Shown piece after piece: positions 1 to 8,688 of a DNA stretch of 64,000 nucleotides. This stretch comes from Opeltia flavorubescens (lineage: Eukaryota; Ascomycota; Lecanoromycetes; Teloschistales; Teloschistaceae), in assembly GCA_000442125.1 (NCBI GenBank), contig KE546967.1, positions 1,612,001-1,676,000 on the forward strand, written 5' to 3'. The notes under the pieces are model-generated. The model saw only the letters and a program-made list of their open reading frames with translations. It ran no database searches and was not told the DNA's origin. The position numbers and the translations under genes were made by a program. Position 1 is the stretch's first letter. Each line of letters starts with the position of its first letter.

Positions 1-2167
1 GCTCCGTCGGTAGTGAGAAAGCGAGAGGTGAAAGATTGCGCTTGAAGATATACAGGCGTAGGATTCAGGTAGGTAGGAGGATGGATAGCCTGAGCTTCAA
101 AGTAGTATGGGAAGGTTATGTTAAGGACGACGTAAGTCAAACCAAAAGTAGACGTGTAATGAATCACAGTGTTCGTGTAGAAAATTGACGCACTCCAATA
201 CGAAGGCCTTTCTGACCTGCTTTAACAACGTACCATCCCCTGTTGATCGATTATATTTAATTGCACCGCCAAGAGTGTAGCTGCTTTGCTCAGATCCAAG
301 ATATACACACTACGCGGACCCTAGATATCCGTTCAATGTAGATTGGATGCGGAAGGCATCAAGAGTTGCAGATATGACTGCCTCACGTCTTGACCGATCG
401 ACTCACCAATCCATGAATTCACTACACACAGAATTAACGAAAGTTACCGCCGGCAGAGAGTAGTCATAAATACTACTCCCAGGAGACAGAAAGAAGTGTA
501 CAAACACCTTACAATATACTTAATTTCCATTTCATTTCCTAGAGATAGTCACTGTTATCATCGTGTACACACGACAGATCACGCATGTTGTTTCTCTAGC
601 TGTAGGATGAAAGGCTCTGCACGTTGACATCTAGATGCTGGCATGGGCGGAGAAGCCCAGACTCCTTCCAATCTCCGTACCATTTTTACAACATATGAGG
701 ATACCCATCTCTCCTTGTCTTTTCCACCTGTCACCCCTTTCAATCACGTACTCTTGTTATCGTCTGGTTCGAATATTATCTTGATACTCAGCGTACTCAA
801 GATTATCAAGAAAGTATGAAGCTGCTCTCGTATTCTCTTTGTATTGCCACTGCCACGATCCCCTCTGTAAACGGGTGCGATTGCTCGAACGGGCTTTTCT
901 ATTGTGATTCAAATCTCGCTGACATAGGTCTGCACTTACCTCCCCTCCAATCTTCACCTTCCCAAATAATCAACACTGTTTGCAGTATGGCCTGCTTTTG
1001 CATTGTCTGCGCTAATCCTTCCCTCGTATGTGACTATGCTAACTCCATGAGGACTGCCATGGAAAGATGAGGCTTCTGAAAGGTCGGCCCTGCCAATGTA
1101 CTTTTCAAATGTACGGACAGCTTCGGTAGCATTGAAACGATGAATAGGTGCTCCGACCGGTGTCTGTGTTGAAAGGGCAAACATGTGTTCTACAAAGGGA
1201 CTCTCTGCCTCAAAGCATTAGTGTTTGCTAAGCTGCATAGAAAACAGATAGAGGACGGTAACGTGCATAGAAGCTGAGCTGTATAATTATTTGTTAAAAA
1301 GGACTATATAGTAAAGGCTTCTAGACGTAGATAGATTTAATCAACCAAGCTTCTTATCCAACACTACTACACACGATTATAGATTACAACATTCTGGACG
1401 GAGGCGCGGACAACGACGACTATTGTGCGAACGCATCAAATCTTTTTACCTCCAAGCAACAACAGCAGACAATCCTAATACTGTTCTCCGCTAAAATGAG
1501 CCGTGTGAAGTAATAAGAGCAAAGGGGGAGATTAGAAGATGCAATCGCGGCCCTACAGATGTTGGAAGAAGCTTTGGCTGAGCAGATTGCCGGGATTGAA
1601 AGTCACGAAAATCCGGCTGATGCACTGGCTATCGTGGCCGTAGCTCTAGATTTATAAGGTTGTGGTTACAGATCATGTGAGAGAAGTGGTATTCGTCGGT
1701 GTTGGTCCGGCCGTTGCATTAAATTCTTTACCCCCTGGTGCTCCGTTTTGCGTTTGAATTGTTTGCCAGAGACTGGCAAAACTCGCTTGTTCTATCCAGA
1801 AAAATGTGAGACTTACGAGTATATCACATTCCATTTGTAAGACCGTCTTTTGTGCATGATACTTCAACGATTAAAAGCTTCCTCAAGGACCTAAGCAAGC
1901 AATGGATCTTTCTGCTGGGAAGAAGGTTCAGACAAATAATAACACTTGCTTGCCTAAATCTCGAGGGTCGAGCGCTCTGTTCATCGATAGCCCTGTCCAT
2001 TTCTATCAAGTATTTGGGCTGATCAATGATACCCTGTACCGACTTTTTGGTCTGTCTTAATTCGCAATTGATTTTCGTTGCACCAAGTTAGGATGATTCT
2101 GAAATGCCTTGTGGCGAGCCCTTCCCCCCAGCTCGTATCTCAAACTTTGAATTACCAAAATCGGGAC
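1..2167. other. Intergenic stretch with no recognised gene
   Basis: No reading frame here resembles a protein I recognise, and no tRNA or repeat stands out. It lies beyond the 3' end of the capping-protein gene. Two places look mildly coding: a cysteine-rich frame at 816-1070 (+), listed separately, and a stop-free, alanine- and glutamate-rich frame at about 1525-1658 (+). A 76-codon frame at 954-1184 (-) overlaps the first and looks no better. The rest is AT-leaning and full of stops in all frames. Confidence 0.6.
816..1070 (+). CDS. Candidate small secreted cysteine-rich protein
   Basis: This is an 84-residue frame that I do not recognise. The first 20 residues (MKLLSYSLCIATATIPSVNG) could be a signal peptide. 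The remaining 64 residues hold eight cysteines, including C-x-C-x6-C near residue 21 and a second cluster with C-x-C-x2-C near residue 60. The ATG has A at -3. Small secreted cysteine-rich proteins are common fungal effectors or antimicrobial-type products, but nothing beyond composition supports that here. An opposite-strand frame covers part of the same DNA, and the locus may be non-coding. Confidence 0.25.
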   Translation: MKLLSYSLCIATATIPSVNGCDCSNGLFYCDSNLADIGLHLPPLQSSPSQIINTVCSMACFCIVCANPSLVCDYANSMRTAMER

Positions 2168-3296
2168 TCATCGCTTCATCGAGTTGATCATCTCCTGATG
2201 AGTAGCTTTGTCCTTGTTTGCTTCCGTCAACGGCTGGATACCTACAAGCTATATCAGCATATGTGCAATCGTTTGGTATCCCAACCAAAAAAATAAAAAC
2301 ATACTCCTTAAGTCACCCACAATGTCCTTCGCCTTGCCAAAATAGACCTCTTCTGCAAACTTGTCAGTTGTATGATCACATTGAGCCCTTCCGTATAAAC
2401 ATACGCAAAAGGTTCCTCATCTTCAACTCCATATCCTCCACCAGCTTTCCAACATTCACAATATGACTACCATCATCCTGGACAGGCATATCCTGTTCCA
2501 CCTGCCTTGTCATATTGCCACTCAAATCCATGTTGCCCAAGACTTCATTGGTTTTGCTTAGATGTAATATGACCGTGCTGGTGAGTTTATAGTGCGCCGT
2601 TCTCGCCCGATCTATAGCTTCGAAGACGTGGATTGAATCCCAAGCTCCCTCGCTGCTGGTTTTTGGCGTTACTGGATAAGAATCAACGTCAGTCTTCATC
2701 AAGATATGTATATCTCGGTCCCTGATGGTAGAGCAGCGTACCCTTCTTCAGCAACACGACGCCCGCGAATCCATCATCCAAATCCCAGAAGTAGACGCTG
2801 CTGACCCCGCCTTCGTAGTACCTACATTGTAGATGTAAATTTTTAGTATCATTGTATTGGCTAGACAAGCCAGCCCAACCCGTAGCATACAGGCAGAAAA
2901 TTCTACTCACAGCTCCCGATACACCTCCACCGCTTCCCCCATCCTGACCTCCATCTTCCTCACCCTCTCGCTCGGCATCTCTGCGTCCTCCACTTCCGGC
3001 TCAAACTCATTGCTCCACGGGCTCCGATAACTATCCCCATCTCGGTTGTAGTCGCATAGTAGGTAATCTCGTTTCGTCTTTTTGCATTGCCGGGTCTGGA
3101 GCGGTTGGTCGACTGAGGAAAGGAGGTCTTCGGTGAGGTCGGGGGCGAGAGCGCATATACGGTTAAGGTTGGCGGAGGTGGAGTGGGGTGGGAGACGGCG
3201 GAGGAGGTCACTATAACGGGGTTTAATCTATACGCACTCACTGGAGACACGATGAGGGGAGTCGTACAGGGCACTGTCAAACTGGTCGGACGCCAT
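2168..3296 (-). CDS. cap2: F-actin capping protein subunit beta
   Basis: This is the beta subunit of the CapZ heterodimer, which caps the barbed ends of actin filaments at cortical patches. Read on the minus strand in six exons, it begins [16 protein letters not shown] and carries the family hallmarks [58 protein letters not shown] and [11 protein letters not shown] last short exon ends NSMKR and a stop at 2168-2170. The total is about 260 residues, close to the usual 270-290. The first intron falls after ten codons, and the start is fixed by the conserved FDSALDLLRR motif that spans it. The fourth exon ends at NLL and continues as [10 protein letters not shown] in a small fifth exon. The alpha subunit is not in the window. 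Confidence 0.93.
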
Positions 3297-3548
3297 GAGC
3301 GTTGGAGATGGAAAGGAGTTTCCGATTGGCTGATCGATTGTAGGCACAACGGAATAGGTGAACGACGTGGGAAATATCCAATTACTCTATATCGAGAAAT
3401 CTGATTACGAGGTTCTTCACACGAAGCAATTCATATGTGATTGAAGATAATCATTATAGTAGTGCTAAATGGGGTATCTAATGCTAATATGCTCATAGCA
3501 ACAAAAACAATGAATGCAGCGCATTCATCCCTAGACTATGCCATTAAC

Positions 3549-6500
3549 TCATTCCTCATCACTGTCATTTTCTACAACGATCTTCCTTCTTTTGCGGCGG
3601 GTGGGTTGTGTTGATGTCGCGGCTTTGCTTCTCGCTCTCACAGCCGCTAGAGCATCAACCGCTGGGCTTTTTATTAATGAACGAAAATCTGGCAGGTCTT
3701 CCTCAGAACCGAAATCATTCTCTTTAGATTTTGGTGCAGGCTGGTGGAAGATCTTCCTTGGCCGAGGTATTGGTGAAGGCAAAGAAGACTTTGGCTCGGA
3801 CTCAATATCAGAGGACATCTGACGCTGGCTTTGCAACGTTCTAGAGGAAGGAGAGGAGTCGCCTGGCAATGGACCAGGTTCAATTCCAGACCCTGCCGCA
3901 TCTCCGGTAAGGCTTCTCGTGGGGTCAACATTGTGTTGCGATGAGGCCATTCCGGCAAGGAAAGAAGCGCGTTTTTCCGCCTGTAGTATTCCCTCTTGGC
4001 GATCCTCTACATGTAAGTTTTTCTCGAAATCTTTACCCGTTCCTGTGACAAATCCATGAATGAGTTGAAGCGTCTTGATTGTCCGCTTGCTTAATCGTCC
4101 ATGTGCCACATATTTTATTGGACGTGATTCTCGTTGCAATGCCGGAAAAGCGTCAAGGCGTGGAGTTTCAACAATCTCAGGAGAATCACCCTTGACGTCT
4201 AAATAACGACGCTCTAGATCCTTTTGTTGGGCCGCATCGAGTAACACTTCAGAGAGTGGGGGCAAAGGTTCGGGAGACTCCTCTCGACGCCGTGGCTGAG
4301 CCTCGCCAGCACTCTCTGAGCCATCACTGAGTTCACTGTCAAGTCTCGAGGCCTTGACAAATCCTTGCCGGACACCATCAGGCATATGGAATTTTTTGGC
4401 CGGCCTTTTAGGAACTTTGGCCCTTTTAGATGGTTCCGGCAGTTCTGCTTGCGTGTTCTCCAACGGAATCTCGACGATTTTCTTATCGACGACAGGCTGG
4501 ATGTCCCGAGGGACAATGCGACATGACAATTCTTCGTGGTAATTAAACCGTGTTCCGGCTGCAATCTCCAGCTGCATCCTTTGGTACCCGTCCTTTGCTT
4601 TGATGAAATTATTTTCCTCTTTGCCTCTCATCAGGGTTACAATGATGTTCCCAGCTCTTTTTCGACCCGTCCTACCCATCCGTTGTAGCATGCGGATGGG
4701 TGAGGCTGATGCGTCGTAGCATATAATTAGATCAACTTCGCCTATGTCCAGTCCCTCTTCACCAATCGATGTTGCAACCAAAGTGTTATAGATCCCGTTC
4801 TTGAACTTTTGGATTACGTCAAGCTGTGTCTTCTGATCCATACCCTCTGAGCTCTTTGAGGTTGCTTGCCCGACGAATACTCTCGGTCGAATCATCGGCT
4901 CGTTGCGTCTCAGTACCCGAGCAATTTCTTCAGCGCTATCACGATAGTGAGCAAATACCATGATACGTGTCCCTGACGGACCACTGGCTCCCCGTCCCTC
5001 ACCAGCATCGAGAAAGTGGTTGAGCACGACGCTCTGCACGTGTTCGAGCTTAGGATGTCCAACAAAATCCGGGTTGTTGATCCACGTACGAACCCTTGAC
5101 ATCATCTTTTCGAAATGTTCGGATTGATCGATTTGTTTCTTATACTTGCTAGCCTTGTCGCCAGTAGCCTGTGTATCGTTTCGGAAGGCGAGTACCTTAT
5201 GGTAGAACGGCCCGATACCATGGAATTTTAGAAGCTCTATAGCGTGTGCAAGGCTGGCAAGTAGTGAGAAGATGTTGTTCACCATACCTTTGATGCCAAA
5301 GCTTGCTTTCCGACCAGCATCAGAAAGCATCCACCGTGACCGAGCTTGGGTGCAGCCATATGAAGTCAGCGTCATTGGATCTTTTCCCCAATAAGCATTC
5401 ATCCCACAAAGCTTGTCAACTAGAGGTTGAAGAGCCTTTGCAAACAAATCCATGATCATCACCATCTCGTCACTAAAGTCAAATAGAACAGTTTCAATCT
5501 TGCGGGCGTACACATATTCGCGAATATCAAGAGACTCTTCAGTTCTAATCTCAATTCGGGAGATCCCAAGGCCATCAATTACCTCCTGCACGCCTTCGAT
5601 TGATGCCCCCGGTGTTGCTGTTAAGGCCAGCACTCGGAAGCTTGTATTGAAACGGCGGAGAAATTGAACGACTTCAACGTAAGCATAACCGCCCGTGGCT
5701 CGATGTGCTTCATCAACAACCAGCAGCACGAGTCTCTTTGGGTCACATATTCCCGTTTTAAGGTCATTGACGATTGTCTGGGGCGTCATGAAGAAGACTC
5801 TCTTAGTATTCCATTCTTCAGCACGGACGCCGGGCGGTGTGACTCCGGTCAGCATTGTAGTCATTGAGCGTGGGATGCCTGCAATTTCAAAGCAGGCTTT
5901 GACTTGCTGCGATACTAGAGGCTTAGTTGGCGCCACAAAAACGATTTGGGCATCTGTAGTCCACCGGAAGAAATTGAGCATAATGGTAGCTGCGATAAAG
6001 GTCTTTCCGAGACCTGTGGGCAGAGCTACAAGCATGTTGTTATAAAGACCGCTAGCAGCGATGCTATATTGATAGCTCCTGATTGTGCCGAGGTTGGTAG
6101 GATAAACCCAAGTTTTTAGAGCTTCTCGGTCAAGTTTATGGTGTGTCGGAGGTTCTTCCTTGTTTGCCAGAGGCCAGTTGCGCTTCCTCGCTGTTTGCGT
6201 CTGGCTACTGACCGCCTGCGCTTCGTCTCCAAACAAGGTTGTCTGGCGTAAATTAGCCAGGGGAGCTGCTAGACGCTGTTGCCGAGGGAGCGGAGATGAC
6301 GGCCCCCATGTATCAGGATCTCGGGAAGAAATCTCAATGGGCTGATTTGGAAGATCGTGAGCTTGCGGCTCGGGTGTCGAGAACGCATCTGACGGTAAAT
6401 CGGCTAGCACATCGTCATAACCGTCATCTAAGTCAATGGATGACGATGGACCTTGTATTGAAGCGAGAGGGACTTTTTGGAGCTGCGCTTGGGTTTCATC

Positions 6501-6878
6501 AGCTTGGTGGGGATTATCGTTAGCAACCACTGCAGGAGCTGACGGTTTCGGTTGGTCTGGCTTCTTCCAGCAGAACCTATTAATCCGGTAGGGGCTTGGT
6601 GAGCGTGACGGCGGCTGGGTCAAGAAAGTGTCCTCGGGCATGGCAGGGTTCTGAGGGATATGAATCCGGTATTTTGGCTTTTTAGCCTTTGGGGATTCTG
6701 GGTTGTCATTTTCTTTGTCACCAGATGGCGACTGGGAGGTGTGTTCATCAGCACTGATGACCCCCTCGTTTTGGTATGAATTCAATGAGTCTTGAGTAGA
6801 AACTCTCCGTCGTTTGGATGGACGGCCTGATGGCTTGTCTGCAGGATGTTCTGACTCACTGACAGTTTCAGAGTCCAT
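3549..6878 (-). CDS. mph1: ATP-dependent DNA helicase Mph1 (FANCM family)
   Basis: This is a superfamily 2 3'-5' DNA helicase that remodels stalled forks and unwinds D-loops, the fungal relative of FANCM and archaeal Hef. A single exon encodes 1109 residues, normal for filamentous fungi. Visible motifs are Walker A LPTGLGKTFIAA (about residue 285), VAPTKPLV (motif Ia), the DEAH box VVDEAHRATGGYAYVEV (about 390), LALTATPG (motif III), the FANCM-type helical insert (about 460-600), the second RecA lobe with ATSIGEEGLDIGEVDLII, and motif VI QRMGRTGRKR (about 736). The N-terminal 250 and C-terminal 300 residues are low-complexity, basic and acidic, and probably carry repair-partner and nuclear-localisation segments. 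No intron is needed. It is divergently oriented to the small gene at 7291. Confidence 0.95.
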   Translation of the reverse strand: MDSETVSESEHPADKPSGRPSKRRRVSTQDSLNSYQNEGVISADEHTSQSPSGDKENDNPESPKAKKPKYRIHIPQNPAMPEDTFLTQPPSRSPSPYRINRFCWKKPDQPKPSAPAVVANDNPHQADETQAQLQKVPLASIQGPSSSIDLDDGYDDVLADLPSDAFSTPEPQAHDLPNQPIEISSRDPDTWGPSSPLPRQQRLAAPLANLRQTTLFGDEAQAVSSQTQTARKRNWPLANKEEPPTHHKLDREALKTWVYPTNLGTIRSYQYSIAASGLYNNMLVALPTGLGKTFIAATIMLNFFRWTTDAQIVFVAPTKPLVSQQVKACFEIAGIPRSMTTMLTGVTPPGVRAEEWNTKRVFFMTPQTIVNDLKTGICDPKRLVLLVVDEAHRATGGYAYVEVVQFLRRFNTSFRVLALTATPGASIEGVQEVIDGLGISRIEIRTEESLDIREYVYARKIETVLFDFSDEMVMIMDLFAKALQPLVDKLCGMNAYWGKDPMTLTSYGCTQARSRWMLSDAGRKASFGIKGMVNNIFSLLASLAHAIELLKFHGIGPFYHKVLAFRNDTQATGDKASKYKKQIDQSEHFEKMMSRVRTWINNPDFVGHPKLEHVQSVVLNHFLDAGEGRGASGPSGTRIMVFAHYRDSAEEIARVLRRNEPMIRPRVFVGQATSKSSEGMDQKTQLDVIQKFKNGIYNTLVATSIGEEGLDIGEVDLIICYDASASPIRMLQRMGRTGRKRAGNIIVTLMRGKEENNFIKAKDGYQRMQLEIAAGTRFNYHEELSCRIVPRDIQPVVDKKIVEIPLENTQAELPEPSKRAKVPKRPAKKFHMPDGVRQGFVKASRLDSELSDGSESAGEAQPRRREESPEPLPPLSEVLLDAAQQKDLERRYLDVKGDSPEIVETPRLDAFPALQRESRPIKYVAHGRLSKRTIKTLQLIHGFVTGTGKDFEKNLHVEDRQEGILQAEKRASFLAGMASSQHNVDPTRSLTGDAAGSGIEPGPLPGDSSPSSRTLQSQRQMSSDIESEPKSSLPSPIPRPRKIFHQPAPKSKENDFGSEEDLPDFRSLIKSPAVDALAAVRARSKAATSTQPTRRKRRKIVVENDSDEE

Positions 6879-7290
6879 CTCCCAACAGGATTATCAGGTC
6901 TTAGGCCTGTGTGACTTGTTGCGTATGGGACTTGCCTCGACCTTGGCGTAGCCTGTACATGTTGAAACAGGTGAACCTGCCCGGTTAAGCTACATTAGTA
7001 AGAGAGATGTTTTCATCTTGACAGGTGCTCCCCTCCTCTGACCACTGAAGTAAACAAGTAGTTGCAAGTCGCAAGGCGCCGCCAGAACCTCCAGATACTT
7101 AAGATTTACAAGCGAGAGTGGGTGAGTGGGAGACGTGTACCGCGACTTTGTGAATAGACTAAGCCTCGTTTGGACTTGCCAAGAGCGACTGTATGACGCG
7201 CGATTTCGTCATCCTATGGTTTTGAGCTTTCACTCAACGAGCCCAGGGAATTCAAAGAATCTGTAATAAATCACCAAATATATCATCAAA
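6879..7290. promoter_or_regulatory. Divergent intergenic region, mph1 and small glycine-rich gene
   Basis: These 412 bases lie between two start codons facing away from each other and must hold both promoters. A CCCCT stress-element-like core occurs near 7029, which may serve the small gene, but one pentamer is weak evidence. There is a CT-rich stretch and a short A-rich leader just before the 7291 ATG. No reading frame is supported. Confidence 0.4.
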
Positions 7291-7560
7291 ATGGCTCCTT
7301 TTGAATCGGACAATGACAAAGGTGTCACTGGCGCGGCAAAGTTTGCCACGAGCACGGTAGGAAATACGGTGGGAGGACTCGGCCGAACTGTCGGAGGTGT
7401 TGTTGGAGCTGGTGGAAGAGGACTTGGGCAAACCATCACTGCGGCTACCGGCAGTACTGGGAAACCAGTGGGTGACGCACTCGAGAACTTAGTAAGTGGG
7501 GTTGAGAACGGTGCAAAAAACGTGAGCAAAGGTGTCGAGGATGCTGGGAAGTGGAAATGA
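7291..7560 (+). CDS. Small glycine-rich conserved fungal protein
   Basis: This is an intronless 89-residue frame. About a quarter of the residues are glycine, spaced as a glycine zipper (TVGNTVGGLGRTVGGVVGAG) in the first half and followed by SVENGAKNVSKGVEDAG-like helix repeats. It has no signal peptide or clear membrane span, although the glycine-zipper segment is mildly hydrophobic. Short proteins with the signature GSTGKPVGDAL are familiar to me from many Pezizomycotina genomes as hypothetical proteins, and I know of no assigned function. The ATG sits in a favourable AAA context. It is head-to-head with mph1 across 412 bases. Stress or desiccation roles are sometimes suggested for such glycine/alanine-rich proteins, but that is only a guess here. 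Confidence 0.75.
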   Translation: MAPFESDNDKGVTGAAKFATSTVGNTVGGLGRTVGGVVGAGGRGLGQTITAATGSTGKPVGDALENLVSGVENGAKNVSKGVEDAGKWK

Positions 7561-8688
7561 GCGCTTCTTAAGAACGTGCTTGCCAGTAAGCAATTCAGCG
7601 TCAGCGTCAACAAGAGCCACGTCTTACTATTATCAGTGAGAGATAATCATGAAGCTCTTGTCCTGTAGGCAGTACTTTACTTGCTAAGCTTGTTCCTTGC
7701 AGGTATCAATCCGAGCATAGTATAGCGATGGCATTTCAACTCAACTCAGGGTCTATGAGACTCGAAACAATCCCAAACACACTTCTCAGTCTCGTCTCCA
7801 AAGGCTTCTCTGAAAGTGTTCCGTATAAACCAGCATGTCTTCGAGAATTTTGACTTTTCAACAAAAAGATAGCAATTCCAGGAGAGGTTATGTCTTCGCA
7901 AGGTTGCGATATGTCTTCTTTGACTACATTCATACTACGCATCGGATCTTGATACCAAAACCTACGACTACATGACAGGCCCTTCCACGAAAATCCGTTG
8001 CCCTCTGCAAAAACACGAAGAAGTTTGAATCGGTCTACGTCCTACTATGAATAATCACACAGCTACAGAACTCAGGAGTATGATTCGGGTTTTGAAACCA
8101 AAAACCTTCCCTATACACCTAGGATGTTTTTCTATTTGATGTTTAATGTCCATCCTTGATCATTGTCTCCTGCATTGCTGGTCTGCTTTGCTTGTCTGTG
8201 CATATCAGTAGTACTTCAGTCAGGCATCTATAACTTGGATGCGAACATCTTCCCTCGTCAATTGGACGACTACCATAAACCATGGCTCTGCAGCAGCCAG
8301 CAAGATGGCACAGCAGGCTCGCTGGTGGGTTTCTTAGGAATCTAGTCGCATTTTCCGGGTGCTAGACCTCCAGACTTTGTAATACAGCCCCGAGTCCTCT
8401 GAAATTGTAGTTCTCTTTTTCAACTTGACATCAAGTGTAATGTCTCATAGGAATGCAAACGGCCCAGGCCTCGATTTCCACGTTGCCAAGAATGTTACGA
8501 ATGCATGACTGGAATGCCAGTGTCAACGTTGCTTTATAGGTAAATATCGTGTGCCCCGGCATTTGGATTTCGCCGCTCATTTTGCTCTTTCACACTCGTT
8601 TCTGTTCCTTGCATCGTTCGGCACACGCTCGTTTTCATATTGTCAGGTTTTATCATTGTCCACCTCGCGGCTTCTCTCAAACGGTCTA
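7561..8688. other. Intergenic, 3' end of small gene and promoter of WSC gene
   Basis: No gene is supported. A 60-codon frame at about 8163-8345 looks hydrophobic but lacks an ATG. The frame of the WSC gene stays open upstream to about 8551, but the ATG at 8689 is immediately followed by a signal peptide and is the likelier start. Confidence 0.5.

Noticed and set aside
8551-8688. 46-codon upstream extension of the WSC protein
   Set aside because: The downstream ATG at 8689 is immediately followed by a good signal peptide, which the extension would bury.
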